Of a stretch of 9,210 nt of DNA, positions 1 through 8,500 are shown one piece after another. Each line of letters begins with the position of its first letter. Positions within the stretch are counted from its first letter, which is position 1. The notes under the pieces are model-generated. The model was not told the origin of the DNA. It worked only from the letters and a program-made list of their open reading frames with translations, and did not search any database. The stretch comes from Pseudomonadota bacterium. GTDB lineage: Bacteria > Pseudomonadota > Alphaproteobacteria > Rhizobiales > Rhizobiaceae. The position numbers and the translations under genes are program-made. The DNA is taken from positions 1-9,210 of the forward strand of contig JAEWHN010000294.1 in assembly GCA_023387775.1 (NCBI GenBank). The letters run 5' to 3'.

Positions 1-390
1 GGCATAGATGGTGCGCTTGCGCGTGGAGATCTGCGCAGCCGCCACCCTGCCCTTGCGTTCCAGCGTCGGCAAGGTGAGTTGGTCGTCGGGCGCGATGGCC
101 AGGCGTATGGCGCCGTCGACGTCGGACTGGGCGATCTCGGCCCCCTTCTGCAAAATGCCGTAGAGATGGTCCAGCGCGCGGCGGGCCTGCTCGGCCGCCG
201 CAGGATCGCCCTTGATGGTCAGCTTGTTGCCGCGCGAGTTGATGTCTACGCCGAGCTTCTGCTCGATACGGGCCAGGTTCTCGTCGAACTGGCCATAAAG
301 CGCGCTGGCAAGCTTGTTGTCGTCGAAGGTCAGAACGATATGCGCCATGTCCGAGGCCCCTGAGGGCACTTTCTTCGCGTCGGCGTTCAA
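1..390 (-). CDS. phoH: PhoH family ATPase (YbeZ-type), N-terminal part, cut by left edge
   Basis: Only the first 130 codons are present; the gene continues beyond position 1. The visible part contains a KH-like N-terminal region (DNKLASALYGQFDENLARIEQKLGVDIN-like pattern, then a GNKLTIKGD turn), which is typical of PhoH/YbeZ proteins. It ends with the KRTIYA segment that normally precedes the P-loop ATPase domain, which is out of view. YbeZ works with the endoribonuclease YbeY in RNA metabolism; that is family knowledge. I chose the TTG at 388-390 because GAGGAG lies six bases upstream and the resulting start, MNADAKKVPSGASDM, resembles rhizobial PhoH starts as I recall them. An in-frame ATG at 346-348 is the alternative and would remove 14 residues. 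The gene begins 24 nt after the miaB stop, so the two are likely co-transcribed. Confidence 0.9.
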   Translation of the reverse strand, partial: MNADAKKVPSGASDMAHIVLTFDDNKLASALYGQFDENLARIEQKLGVDINSRGNKLTIKGDPAAAEQARRALDHLYGILQKGAEIAQSDVDGAIRLAIAPDDQLTLPTLERKGRVAAAQISTRKRTIYA

Positions 391-396
391 CCGTAT

Positions 397-402
397 CTCC
401 TC
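397..402 (-). promoter_or_regulatory. Ribosome binding site deciding the phoH start
   Basis: The minus strand reads GAGGAG followed by ATACGG and then TTG at 390-388. The near-perfect Shine-Dalgarno sequence with a six-base spacer supports a TTG start over the downstream ATG at 346-348, which has no comparable site at the right distance. Confidence 0.6.
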
Positions 403-414
403 ATCTCGGCGCCC

Positions 415-1812
<1,398 letters not shown>

Positions 1813-1893
1813 GTCGCGGCTTCTAACGCTTTTCGATGGCAAAAAACAGACCAATCTTGACCGCGCGGCCGCGCTCGCCGGGCCTCGACCGAA

Positions 1894-2688
1894 TCATGAC
1901 CGGGGCCCGCTCAGGGCCCGCTGCATCATCGTCCTGACCTGCTCCTCCATCTTGCGCGCCGTCTCCTTGCGGTTGGTGCCGGCCGAAAAGGCGACCGTCT
2001 CGCCGAAATGCACCTCCACGTCGACCGCGCCTTCGGCCAGCAGGAGCTTGATGTGCGGCAGCAGGTCCTGGTCGCCTATCCAGGCGGCGACGCGGCGGTG
2101 CTGGCGCCCCATGGGCAATCCGTGCAGGCGCGTGTAGCTGATCGCCACCGGCTGGATGAAAACCTGGTCGACCGCGCCTTCGTCAATGGCAAGTGCCGCG
2201 GCGCCGAAAAGCGTGCTCTTGAACGGCAATATGAGGTTGCCGTCGCCCGTCGTGCCTTCCGCAAACAGCACCATGGCGTCGCCGGCGGCAAGGCGCGTGG
2301 CAATTTCGCTCGCCTGCTCGCCGGATTTGCGCTTGCGCTCGCGCTCGACGAAGACGCAGCGCTGCAGCCGCGCCATCCAGCCGATGAGCGGCCAGCGTGA
2401 CATCTGCGACTTGGCGATGAAGGAGACGTCGTTGAACGACGCCAGCACCATGACGTCGGTCCAGGAAATGTGATTGGCGGCAAGCAGCAGCGGCCGTTCC
2501 CTGGCGATGGTGCCATGCACATGAACCCGGAAACCAAGCGCGCGCACGATGAGGCCATGACACCAGCGCCGCAGCCGGTGCGGCTGATAAAGGCCGGTCC
2601 TCATGCCGAGCGAAACCAGCGGCAACAGCGCGGACAGGCCCACCGCCACCCAGAGGAACGCCAGCCATATCCGGATCGAAGTGATCAT
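1894..2688 (-). CDS. plsC: 1-acyl-sn-glycerol-3-phosphate acyltransferase (PlsC family)
   Basis: PlsC enzymes transfer an acyl chain to the sn-2 position of lysophosphatidic acid to give phosphatidic acid at the inner face of the cytoplasmic membrane. The 264-residue product has an N-terminal hydrophobic segment (about residues 8-28) suited to membrane anchoring. The catalytic HX4D motif lies at H73-D78 (NHISWTD). FVERERK at 113-119 matches the second block, EGTT at 144-147 the glycerol-phosphate binding block, and QPVAI at 179-183 the fourth block. The start is the ATG at 2686-2688; GAAGGA lies upstream but rather far, about 12 bases. The gene follows rimI by 38 nt. Related acyltransferases of ornithine lipid synthesis (OlsA) share these motifs, so exact substrate use is not settled, but the neighbourhood favours the housekeeping enzyme. 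Confidence 0.88.
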   Translation of the reverse strand: MITSIRIWLAFLWVAVGLSALLPLVSLGMRTGLYQPHRLRRWCHGLIVRALGFRVHVHGTIARERPLLLAANHISWTDVMVLASFNDVSFIAKSQMSRWPLIGWMARLQRCVFVERERKRKSGEQASEIATRLAAGDAMVLFAEGTTGDGNLILPFKSTLFGAAALAIDEGAVDQVFIQPVAISYTRLHGLPMGRQHRRVAAWIGDQDLLPHIKLLLAEGAVDVEVHFGETVAFSAGTNRKETARKMEEQVRTMMQRALSGPRS

Positions 2689-2726
2689 GCGCCGCGCGGT
2701 TCCTTCAGCCTGATCTCATATGGCGG

Positions 2727-3215
2727 CTAGCGAAGATCCCGGCGCATGACAAGGGCGCCATTGGCCCCGTTGCCGCCGGTGCGGTAGTAGTCGGCGCGCT
2801 TGCCGACCTCGCGAAAACCGAGCCCACGATAGAGCGCGATGGCGGCGGCATTGGTCTCGTCCACCTCAAGGAACAGCGCCTCGGCGCGCTGGGCGTGAAG
2901 TTCGCGCAGCACCGCATCCATCAGCCGCCAGCCGAGCCCTTGCCGCCGGTGCGAACGCGCCACCGCCACGGTCAGGATTTCGCCCTCGCCGGCCACCAGC
3001 CGCGCCAGGACGAAGCCGATGGGCGGGCCCTTGCCGCGGCCGACCTCGCGCGCGGCAAAGCCGAACACGGTGTCCTGCGCCAGAAGATCGGCGAACTCGC
3101 CGCCGGTCCATGGCCGCACGAAATCCTCGCGGTGCAGCGTGGAGATCGCGTCGCTGTCCCTGACGGTCAGCGGCTCCAGCGAAAACTCGCGCGAGGTGAC
3201 GAAGGGGATGCGCAT
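2727..3215 (-). CDS. rimI: Ribosomal protein S18-alanine N-acetyltransferase-like GNAT protein (RimI)
   Basis: This is a 162-residue GNAT-fold acetyltransferase. Motif A for acetyl-CoA binding is R90-R91-Q92-G93-L94-G95 (RxxGxG). E117 in LFLEVDE and Y129 in ALYRGLGF occupy the positions of the catalytic Glu and Tyr of RimI, preceded by the typical NxxAxxLY pattern. RimI acetylates the N-terminal alanine of S18 in gamma-proteobacteria; whether the alphaproteobacterial protein uses the same substrate is inference. The frame is open well upstream, but the ATG at 3213-3215 is clearly the start: GAGGAG lies six bases ahead, and its A overlaps the tsaB stop (TGATG), the usual arrangement for translational coupling. 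TsaB-RimI adjacency is common across bacteria, which supports both calls. Confidence 0.9.
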   Translation of the reverse strand: MRIPFVTSREFSLEPLTVRDSDAISTLHREDFVRPWTGGEFADLLAQDTVFGFAAREVGRGKGPPIGFVLARLVAGEGEILTVAVARSHRRQGLGWRLMDAVLRELHAQRAEALFLEVDETNAAAIALYRGLGFREVGKRADYYRTGGNGANGALVMRRDLR

Positions 3216-3892
3216 CAGCCGCTCCTCGGCAGGACGAAGCCTGCCTGCGGCTTGGCATCCGGCTCGCGCAGGTAAAGCGGCTTCGGGCGCTCGCCGGGCT
3301 CCTTGCCCGCCGCCAGCCGGGCATAGGTGCCGATATCGGCGGTCGACCCGAGCGGGCCGACGGGATTGTTCTGCCCAGGCAGGGCAGCGGCGATCATTTC
3401 CGCCGCTGTGCCGGCAAGGGCAGCGGAATATTCGGTCGCCAGCAGCGTCGCCCGTTCGAGGTCGATCACCGCCGGGGCGAAAAGAACCGCACCGACATTG
3501 TCGTAGACCGCGGATTGAATCTCGCCGCGCCCGCCGTCGAGTGCGGCCAACACGGTGCACGGGCCATGCAGCGCCCGCGCCTCGGCCGCCAGCGCCTCAA
3601 GGGTGTTCACGCCGACCGCCGGAACCTTGAGCGCCAGCGCAAGGCCGCGCGCCGCCGAAACGCCGACGCGCACGCCCGTGAAGGAACCCGGGCCGACCGA
3701 GACGGCGACGGTGCCGAGATCGGAAAATCCCACGCCCGCCGCTCTCATGGCTTCTTCGATGACGCCCATCAGGTGCTCGGCGTGGCCCTTGCCGAGATCG
3801 AGCACCTGGCGGCCGAGCTCCTGCCCCGCCCCCGCGTCGTAGACACAGGCAGCGCAGAGCCGGGCCGAACAATCGATGGCGAGAAGCTTCAT
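3215..3892 (-). CDS. tsaB: tRNA threonylcarbamoyladenosine synthesis protein TsaB
   Basis: TsaB is an ASKHA-fold partner of TsaD and TsaE in forming t6A at position 37 of ANN-decoding tRNAs; it is non-catalytic and holds TsaD. The 225-residue product starts MKLLAIDCSA, has the hallmark GPGSFTGVRVG segment at about 67-77, a DGGRGEIQSAVYD strand region near 119-131, and a C-terminal KPLYLREPDAKP motif. Length is close to other TsaB proteins. The start is the ATG at 3890-3892 with GAAGG about ten bases upstream. It lies 22 nt after the glcB stop and overlaps rimI by one base, so transcription may come from the glcB promoter, from inside glcB, or both. No promoter is visible in the short gap. Confidence 0.93.
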   Translation of the reverse strand: MKLLAIDCSARLCAACVYDAGAGQELGRQVLDLGKGHAEHLMGVIEEAMRAAGVGFSDLGTVAVSVGPGSFTGVRVGVSAARGLALALKVPAVGVNTLEALAAEARALHGPCTVLAALDGGRGEIQSAVYDNVGAVLFAPAVIDLERATLLATEYSAALAGTAAEMIAAALPGQNNPVGPLGSTADIGTYARLAAGKEPGERPKPLYLREPDAKPQAGFVLPRSG

Positions 3893-3914
3893 CGGGGGCG
3901 CGACCTTCGGGCGA

Positions 3915-6086
3915 CTATTTCGTCGCCGCCCGGTCGCGCGCCTTCAGCTCCAGCCGGCGCCGGTGCAGCACCGGCTCGGTATAGCCGTTGGGCTGCTCGC
4001 GGCCCTTGAAGACGAGGTCGCAGGCGGCCTGGAAGGCGATGGAGGCGTCGAAGTCGGGCGCCATCGGCCGGTAGAGCGGATCGCCCTCATTCTGCCGATC
4101 GACCACCGCCGCCATGCGCTTCATCGTCTCCATCACCTGCTCATGCGTGACCACGCCGTGGTGCAGCCAGTTGGCGAGGTGCTGCGAGGAGATGCGCAGC
4201 GTGGCGCGGTCTTCCATCAGGCCGACATCGTTGATGTCGGGAACCTTGGAGCAGCCGACGCCCTGGTCGATCCAGCGCACGACATAGCCCAGGATCCCTT
4301 GCGCGTTGTTGTCGATCTCGTGCTGGATCTCCTCCGGCGTCCAGTTCGGGCGCACGGCCACCGGCACCGACAGGATGTCGTTGAGCTTGGCGCGCGGCCG
4401 GTTCTTCAGCTTCTCCTGCACCGCGAGCACGTCGACCTTGTGGTAGTGCGTGGCGTGCAGCGTTGCCGCCGTCGGCGAAGGCACCCAGGCGGTGTTGGCG
4501 CCAGCCTGCGGGTGCGCGATCTTCTGCTCCAGCATCGCCGCCATCAGGTCCGGCATTGCCCACATACCCTTGCCGATCTGGGCGCGGCCGGAAAGCCCGC
4601 ACTCCAGGCCGATATCGACATTCTGCGCCTCGTAGGCGGAGATCCAGGCCGCCTGCTTCATGTCGCCCTTGCGGATCATCGGCCCGGCTTCCATCGAGGT
4701 GTGGATCTCGTCGCCGGTGCGGTCGAGGAAGCCGGTGTTGATGAAGACCACGCGGTCCTTGGCAGCGCGGATGCACTCCTTGAGGTTGACGGTGGTGCGC
4801 CGTTCCTCGTCCATGATGCCAATCTTGATCGTGTTCGGCGCCATGCCGAGCAGTTTTTCGACGCGCTCGAACAGCTCGACGGCAAAGGCCGCTTCCTCCG
4901 GCCCGTGCATCTTGGGTTTCACGACATACATGGAGCCGGCGCGCGAATTGGCGCGACGGCCGTTCGGCCCGACGTCATGCAGCGCGATGAGCGCGGTGAC
5001 GGCCGCATCCATGATGCCCTCGGGCACCTCGTTGCCGTCGCGGTCGAGAATGGCCGGATTGGTCATCAGGTGGCCGACATTGCGCACCAGCATCAGCGAG
5101 CGGCCGGGAAGCACAAGCTTGCCGCCATCCGGCGCGGTGTATTCGCGATCGTCGCTGAGCGTGCGCGTGAGGCTCTTGCCCCCCTTCTCGAAGGTTTCGG
5201 CAAGGTCGCCCTTCATCAGGCCGAGCCAGTTGCGATAGGCCAGCACCTTGTCTTCGGCATCGACGGCCGCGACCGAATCCTCGCAGTCCTGGATCGTGGT
5301 CAGCGCGGCTTCCAGCACGAGGTCGGCAATGCCGGCCGGGTCGGTCTTGCCGATGATGCTGTTGCGGTCGATGACGATCTCGACATGCAGGCCGTTCTTG
5401 GTGAGCAGCACCGCAGAGGGTGCGGACGCCTCGCCGCGATAGCCGACGAATTGCGCCGGATCGGCCAGGCCGGTTTCGCCGACGGCCAGCTTTCCATCCT
5501 TCACGACGAGCGGGCCGGCCCCGGCCCACGAGCCAGACTGCAACGGCGCCGAGGCATCGAGGAAGCTGCGGCCCCAGGCGATGACCTTTTCCCCGCGCTT
5601 GGGGTTATAGCCCTTGCCCTTATCCGCGCCATCCGTCTCGGGGATCGCGTCGGTGCCGTAGAGCGCGTCGTAGAGCGAGCCCCAGCGGGCGTTGGCGGCA
5701 TTGAGCGCATAGCGCGCATTCATGATCGGCACGACGAGCTGCGGACCGGCAACGGTGGCGATTTCCGGGTCGACATTCCCGGTGGCAACCTGGAAGTCCG
5801 GGCCTTCTTCGACGAGATAGCCGATCTCCTTCAGGAAGGCGCGGTAGGCGTCCATGTCGGAGGGCGCACCGTTTTCCCGGTGCCAGGCATCGATCCGTTT
5901 CTGGATCTCGTCGCGTTTGGCCAGAAGAGCGCGGTTTTTGGGCGCAAGCTCGTGCACGATCTCCGACACCCCGGCCCAGAACGCATCGATGCCGGCAAAT
6001 CCGGTTCCCGGCAAAGCCTCCTGCGCCACGAAATCGTGAAGCTCCCGGGCAATCCTCAATCCCGACGCTTCGATCATACCGCTCAT
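3915..6086 (-). CDS. glcB: Malate synthase G
   Basis: Malate synthase G condenses glyoxylate with acetyl-CoA to malate and CoA, the second step of the glyoxylate route. The ATG at 6084-6086 gives 723 residues, the same length as the E. coli enzyme. AGGAG lies seven bases upstream, overlapping a second GAGG closer in. An extension to 6134 is open but has no good ribosome site. Expected active-site residues are present: CED at 268-270, R335 in LVRNVGHLMTNP, Mg ligands E427 (MDEERRTT) and D455 (GFLDRTGDE), and catalytic base D626 in LMEDRATLRIS. The monomeric G form is distinguished from the A form by size and by the long inserted domain between about 130 and 330. It leads a tight gene series into tsaB with a 22-nt gap. 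No isocitrate lyase gene is in view, so glyoxylate could come from that enzyme elsewhere or from glycolate or purine breakdown. Confidence 0.97.
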   Translation of the reverse strand: MSGMIEASGLRIARELHDFVAQEALPGTGFAGIDAFWAGVSEIVHELAPKNRALLAKRDEIQKRIDAWHRENGAPSDMDAYRAFLKEIGYLVEEGPDFQVATGNVDPEIATVAGPQLVVPIMNARYALNAANARWGSLYDALYGTDAIPETDGADKGKGYNPKRGEKVIAWGRSFLDASAPLQSGSWAGAGPLVVKDGKLAVGETGLADPAQFVGYRGEASAPSAVLLTKNGLHVEIVIDRNSIIGKTDPAGIADLVLEAALTTIQDCEDSVAAVDAEDKVLAYRNWLGLMKGDLAETFEKGGKSLTRTLSDDREYTAPDGGKLVLPGRSLMLVRNVGHLMTNPAILDRDGNEVPEGIMDAAVTALIALHDVGPNGRRANSRAGSMYVVKPKMHGPEEAAFAVELFERVEKLLGMAPNTIKIGIMDEERRTTVNLKECIRAAKDRVVFINTGFLDRTGDEIHTSMEAGPMIRKGDMKQAAWISAYEAQNVDIGLECGLSGRAQIGKGMWAMPDLMAAMLEQKIAHPQAGANTAWVPSPTAATLHATHYHKVDVLAVQEKLKNRPRAKLNDILSVPVAVRPNWTPEEIQHEIDNNAQGILGYVVRWIDQGVGCSKVPDINDVGLMEDRATLRISSQHLANWLHHGVVTHEQVMETMKRMAAVVDRQNEGDPLYRPMAPDFDASIAFQAACDLVFKGREQPNGYTEPVLHRRRLELKARDRAATK

Positions 6087-6152
6087 GTTTCCTCTCCTGA
6101 CACCTTCCGGGCGGGCCTGTAAGCCCGGCCCCACTCAATAGTTCCGCGGCCT

Positions 6153-6179
6153 TTGACCACGTTGGGGTGGCAGGGTCAA
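6153..6179. promoter_or_regulatory. TTGACC/GGTCAA inverted repeat upstream of glcB
   Basis: TTGACC at 6153-6158 and GGTCAA at 6174-6179 form perfect 6-bp arms with a 15-nt spacer, giving a 21-bp centre-to-centre distance (two helical turns). It lies 67-93 bases ahead of the glcB start, within the 165-nt gap between the hydantoinase-family gene and glcB. Such a layout suits a dimeric regulator, but six-base arms can arise by chance. The minus-strand copy TTGACC could also act as a -35 element, but no good -10 follows at the right distance. Confidence 0.25.
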
Positions 6180-6214
6180 TTCATCCCCAGATTTACCAGG
6201 CCCGCAGGAGCCTA

Positions 6215-6243
6215 ATAATACGCGCGAAACGGGCGTGGATGAA
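6215..6243 (-). promoter_or_regulatory. Weak candidate promoter for glcB
   Basis: On the minus strand TATTAT (6220-6215) matches five of six bases of TATAAT. The hexamer 17 bases upstream, TTCATC (6243-6238), matches TTGACA at only three positions. It lies just past the end of the upstream gene and would give a leader of about 120 nt before glcB containing the TTGACC/GGTCAA repeat and a short CGGGC/GCCCG stem at 6112-6127. The assignment is tentative. Confidence 0.2.
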
Positions 6244-6251
6244 CCTGTCCT

Positions 6252-8285
6252 TCAGACGGCAATGCGCGGGCGGCCGGTGGCAACCGCCAGGATATGCGCC
6301 TCGATGAACATGCGCTGGCCGTCCACCATCGAGGCGCGCACGTCGTGCGTGACCTCGATCTCAGCGGCATCCGTGCCCGCTTCCAGCGCGCGCTGGGCGG
6401 CAATCTTGCGGATCTCGGCGTCGGCGACGCGGATGGCCTCTTCCTCGTCCAGGAAATCGCGGATGTCGTCGCCCGAGGCGACGCGGAAAAGCCCTTCCTT
6501 CGGCTGGCTGACGCGCGCCTCGGCCGAAATGCGCACCTGACCGACGACGGCCCCCAGCGCGTTGGCCACGTCCGTATCCTGCGGCACCACGCAGTCATTG
6601 CCGACGAAGCCCGGCAGGCCGGCATAATGCAGCGGCGCGGAGGCGCCGAGGCCGATCACCGGGCGGTCGAGCGCAACGGCGAAGCGGGCAATCCCGCCGT
6701 GGCCATCCACCGCGCGCTGCACCAGCGCATGGGCGACAGTGGCGGCGCCGTCCAGCCCGTCCTCGGCGAAGGCGGTTTCGAGGATCGCCTCGGCAGAATT
6801 TCTGGTAACGGCCAGCAGCACCCTTTCCGCAAGCGCTTCCGGCGTCTCGCCGATCGGCTGGCCGCGGCCATCACGCTTGCGGGCGAAAATCTCGGCGCCG
6901 AGCCTGGCGGCCGCAATGTTCCAGTTGGTCTGGCGGCCGAGCGTGTGGGCGGCGTCCGACGGCGTGAAGCCGACGACATGCACCAGCCCGCGCCCCACCA
7001 GCCGATTGAGCGTTGCGGTCTGCGCGGTCGAGGTGAGCAGCTTGTCGAGCGGCAGCGGCACGGGGCCGATCGCCTCGTAGAGCTTGGCTTCCGGTCCGGT
7101 GAGGCCGGCGGCAAGGCGCTCGGGCACGCCGGTGCGCATGGCAAAGCGGCCGTCCATGCGGCCGGGATTGGGTGCACGCAGCTGACGCTCGAGCTGGCCC
7201 AGCACCGCCTCGCCATGGTCGACGGCGGCAAGCGCCAGCGGCACGACGCGGCGGGGCCCTAGCATGATGCGCGGGGCAAGCCCGCCATCCTCCAGCCCGA
7301 CCTCCGAATCTCCGCCGAGGCCGAAGGTGCGCATGGCCACCGCCTCGACCATGGTGCGAAAGCCGCCGACGGTGGCGCCTTCGGGGTCGAGCCGGGGGCG
7401 GCCATTGTCGAGCACGGCGACGTCGGTGGTGGTGCCGCCGATGTCCGACACGACGGCGTTGTCGAGGCCGGTCATGTGGCGGGCGCCGACGAGGCTGGCG
7501 GCAGGGCCGGACAGAATCGTCTCGATCGGCCGCTGGCGGGCGAACGCGGCCGAGACCAGCGCGCCATCGCCGCGCACCACCATCAGCGGCGCCTTGATGC
7601 CCCGCGCGGCCAAAAATCCTTCGGTGGCGGCGACCAGCCGGTCGATCATCGAGATCAGCCGCGCATTGAGCAGCGTGGTCAGCGCCCGGCGCGGGCCGCC
7701 GAGCTTGGCCGAAAGCTCGTGGCTGGCGGTGACGGGCAGGCCGGTTTTTTCGCGGATCAGGTCGCGCGCAGCGATTTCGTGCGCCGGGTTGCGGGTGGCG
7801 AAATAGGCGCAGACCGCAAAGCCCGACACCGATTTCTCCAGCTCCGGCAGCGCCGCCTCCAGCGCGGAAAGGTCGAGCGGCGCTGCGTTGCCGTGCACGT
7901 CATGCCCGCCGCCGCAAAACACCACCGGGTCGGTGCCGAGCGCGGTCTTCAGCCCATCGCGGGCAAGATCGGCTTCCGAAAAGCCGATCATGACCAGCGC
8001 CACGCGCCCGCCCTGCCCCTCGACCAGGGCGTTGGTGGCGAGCGTGGTGGACATCGACACCAGCTTTATGCCGGCCGGATCGGCCTTGGCCTCGGCCAGC
8101 ACCGCGTCGACCGCGCCGGAAATGCCGACCGCCAGGTCGTGCCGCGTGGTGAGCGACTTGGCCTTGGCGGTGACGCCCGCGCTCTCCGACCACAGAACCG
8201 CGTCGGTGTAGGTGCCGCCGGTATCGATGCCCAGAAAGAGGGGGCCGAGCAACAGCGGGGACGGCGGCGTGGGCTTTTCGGTCAT
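6252..8285 (-). CDS. Hydantoinase/oxoprolinase family protein, HyuA-type, no HyuB neighbour
   Basis: The 677-residue product has the ASKHA ATPase layout of the hydantoinase A/oxoprolinase family. The first phosphate loop is DTGGTYTD at 21-28, with STTLATNALVEG at 79-90, SGPAAS at 259-264 and the second phosphate loop DIGGTTTD at 281-288. Known members use ATP to open lactam or hydantoin rings, usually with a B subunit encoded alongside. None is visible here: the downstream neighbour is glcB and the upstream one is divergent. After the second loop the protein reads GLGGDSEVGLEDGG (322-335) instead of the GAGGGS..VGPxSAGAxPGPA stretch of classical HyuA, which points to a diverged subgroup with unknown substrate. 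The ATG at 8283-8285 leaves only 15 residues before the conserved FLGIDTGG; the ribosome site is weak. Length is normal and the frame is intact. Confidence 0.85.
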   Translation of the reverse strand: MTEKPTPPSPLLLGPLFLGIDTGGTYTDAVLWSESAGVTAKAKSLTTRHDLAVGISGAVDAVLAEAKADPAGIKLVSMSTTLATNALVEGQGGRVALVMIGFSEADLARDGLKTALGTDPVVFCGGGHDVHGNAAPLDLSALEAALPELEKSVSGFAVCAYFATRNPAHEIAARDLIREKTGLPVTASHELSAKLGGPRRALTTLLNARLISMIDRLVAATEGFLAARGIKAPLMVVRGDGALVSAAFARQRPIETILSGPAASLVGARHMTGLDNAVVSDIGGTTTDVAVLDNGRPRLDPEGATVGGFRTMVEAVAMRTFGLGGDSEVGLEDGGLAPRIMLGPRRVVPLALAAVDHGEAVLGQLERQLRAPNPGRMDGRFAMRTGVPERLAAGLTGPEAKLYEAIGPVPLPLDKLLTSTAQTATLNRLVGRGLVHVVGFTPSDAAHTLGRQTNWNIAAARLGAEIFARKRDGRGQPIGETPEALAERVLLAVTRNSAEAILETAFAEDGLDGAATVAHALVQRAVDGHGGIARFAVALDRPVIGLGASAPLHYAGLPGFVGNDCVVPQDTDVANALGAVVGQVRISAEARVSQPKEGLFRVASGDDIRDFLDEEEAIRVADAEIRKIAAQRALEAGTDAAEIEVTHDVRASMVDGQRMFIEAHILAVATGRPRIAV

Positions 8286-8436
8286 GTCGCGGGCATTCCG
8301 GGGCGGTTGAACTCGCCCCTGCCCTTAGCCCACAAAGCCCGGCCACGGAAGCACCGCAAGGTTGAGCCAGCGCGGGCCGGGTCTTGTCGTTACCACGCCC
8401 CGCCTTTGTCCCCTTCTTTTGTTCTCGGCGGGCATC

Positions 8437-8468
8437 GCTCCTGACAGCAAGTTGTCAGGAGCTGTCAG
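8437..8468. promoter_or_regulatory. Perfect 10-bp inverted repeat plus third half-site, candidate operator
   Basis: GCTCCTGACA (8437-8446) and TGTCAGGAGC (8453-8462) are exact reverse complements with a 6-nt spacer. A further TGTCAG at 8463-8468 repeats the half-site exactly 10 bp after the one at 8453-8458, on the same face of the helix. The block ends 32 bases before the ATG at 8501 and lies in the 215-nt divergent gap. This suits binding by a dimeric regulator with an extra subunit site, probably controlling the downstream gene. A weak -10-like TATGCT follows at 8470-8475, but no properly spaced -35 is evident. As RNA it could also fold into a strong hairpin, but there is no T run after it on either strand, so an intrinsic terminator is unlikely. 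The remaining part, 8286-8436, shows nothing else I can support. Confidence 0.5.
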
Positions 8469-8490
8469 TTATGCTGCAGCATCAAACAAG

Positions 8491-8495
8491 GGAGG
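8491..8495 (+). promoter_or_regulatory. Ribosome binding site deciding the start at 8501
   Basis: GGAGG lies five bases ahead of the ATG at 8501. It selects this start although the frame is open upstream to a TTG at 8384; the upstream extension is rich in Arg, Ser and Pro and unlike the conserved part. Confidence 0.75.
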
Positions 8496-8500
8496 AACGA

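Noticed and set aside
3216..3560. Upstream extension of the rimI frame to 277 residues
   Set aside because: The extension lies inside tsaB, is Arg-rich, and the ATG at 3213-3215 has a strong ribosome site and the TGATG overlap typical of coupled genes.
3876..6122. Plus-strand open frame of 748 codons antisense to almost all of glcB
   Set aside because: It mirrors malate synthase codons in a GC-rich genome, is very rich in Arg, His, Asp and Val with no recognisable domain, and the opposite strand has a full-length, motif-complete enzyme.
8338..8381. CCCGGCC / GGCCGGG inverted repeat with 30-nt spacer
   Set aside because: Seven-base GC-only arms this far apart are expected by chance in such GC-rich DNA, and there is no T run to suggest a terminator.
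6294..8444. Long plus-strand open frames (6294-7262 and 7476-8444) opposite the hydantoinase-family gene
   Set aside because: They are GC-driven shadows of an intact 677-residue family member, have low-complexity composition, no ribosome sites worth noting and no domain signature.
8384..8500. Upstream TTG extension of the 8501-8971 gene
   Set aside because: It would run through the inverted repeat, encodes Arg/Ser/Pro-rich residues outside the conserved region, and GGAGG clearly marks the ATG at 8501.
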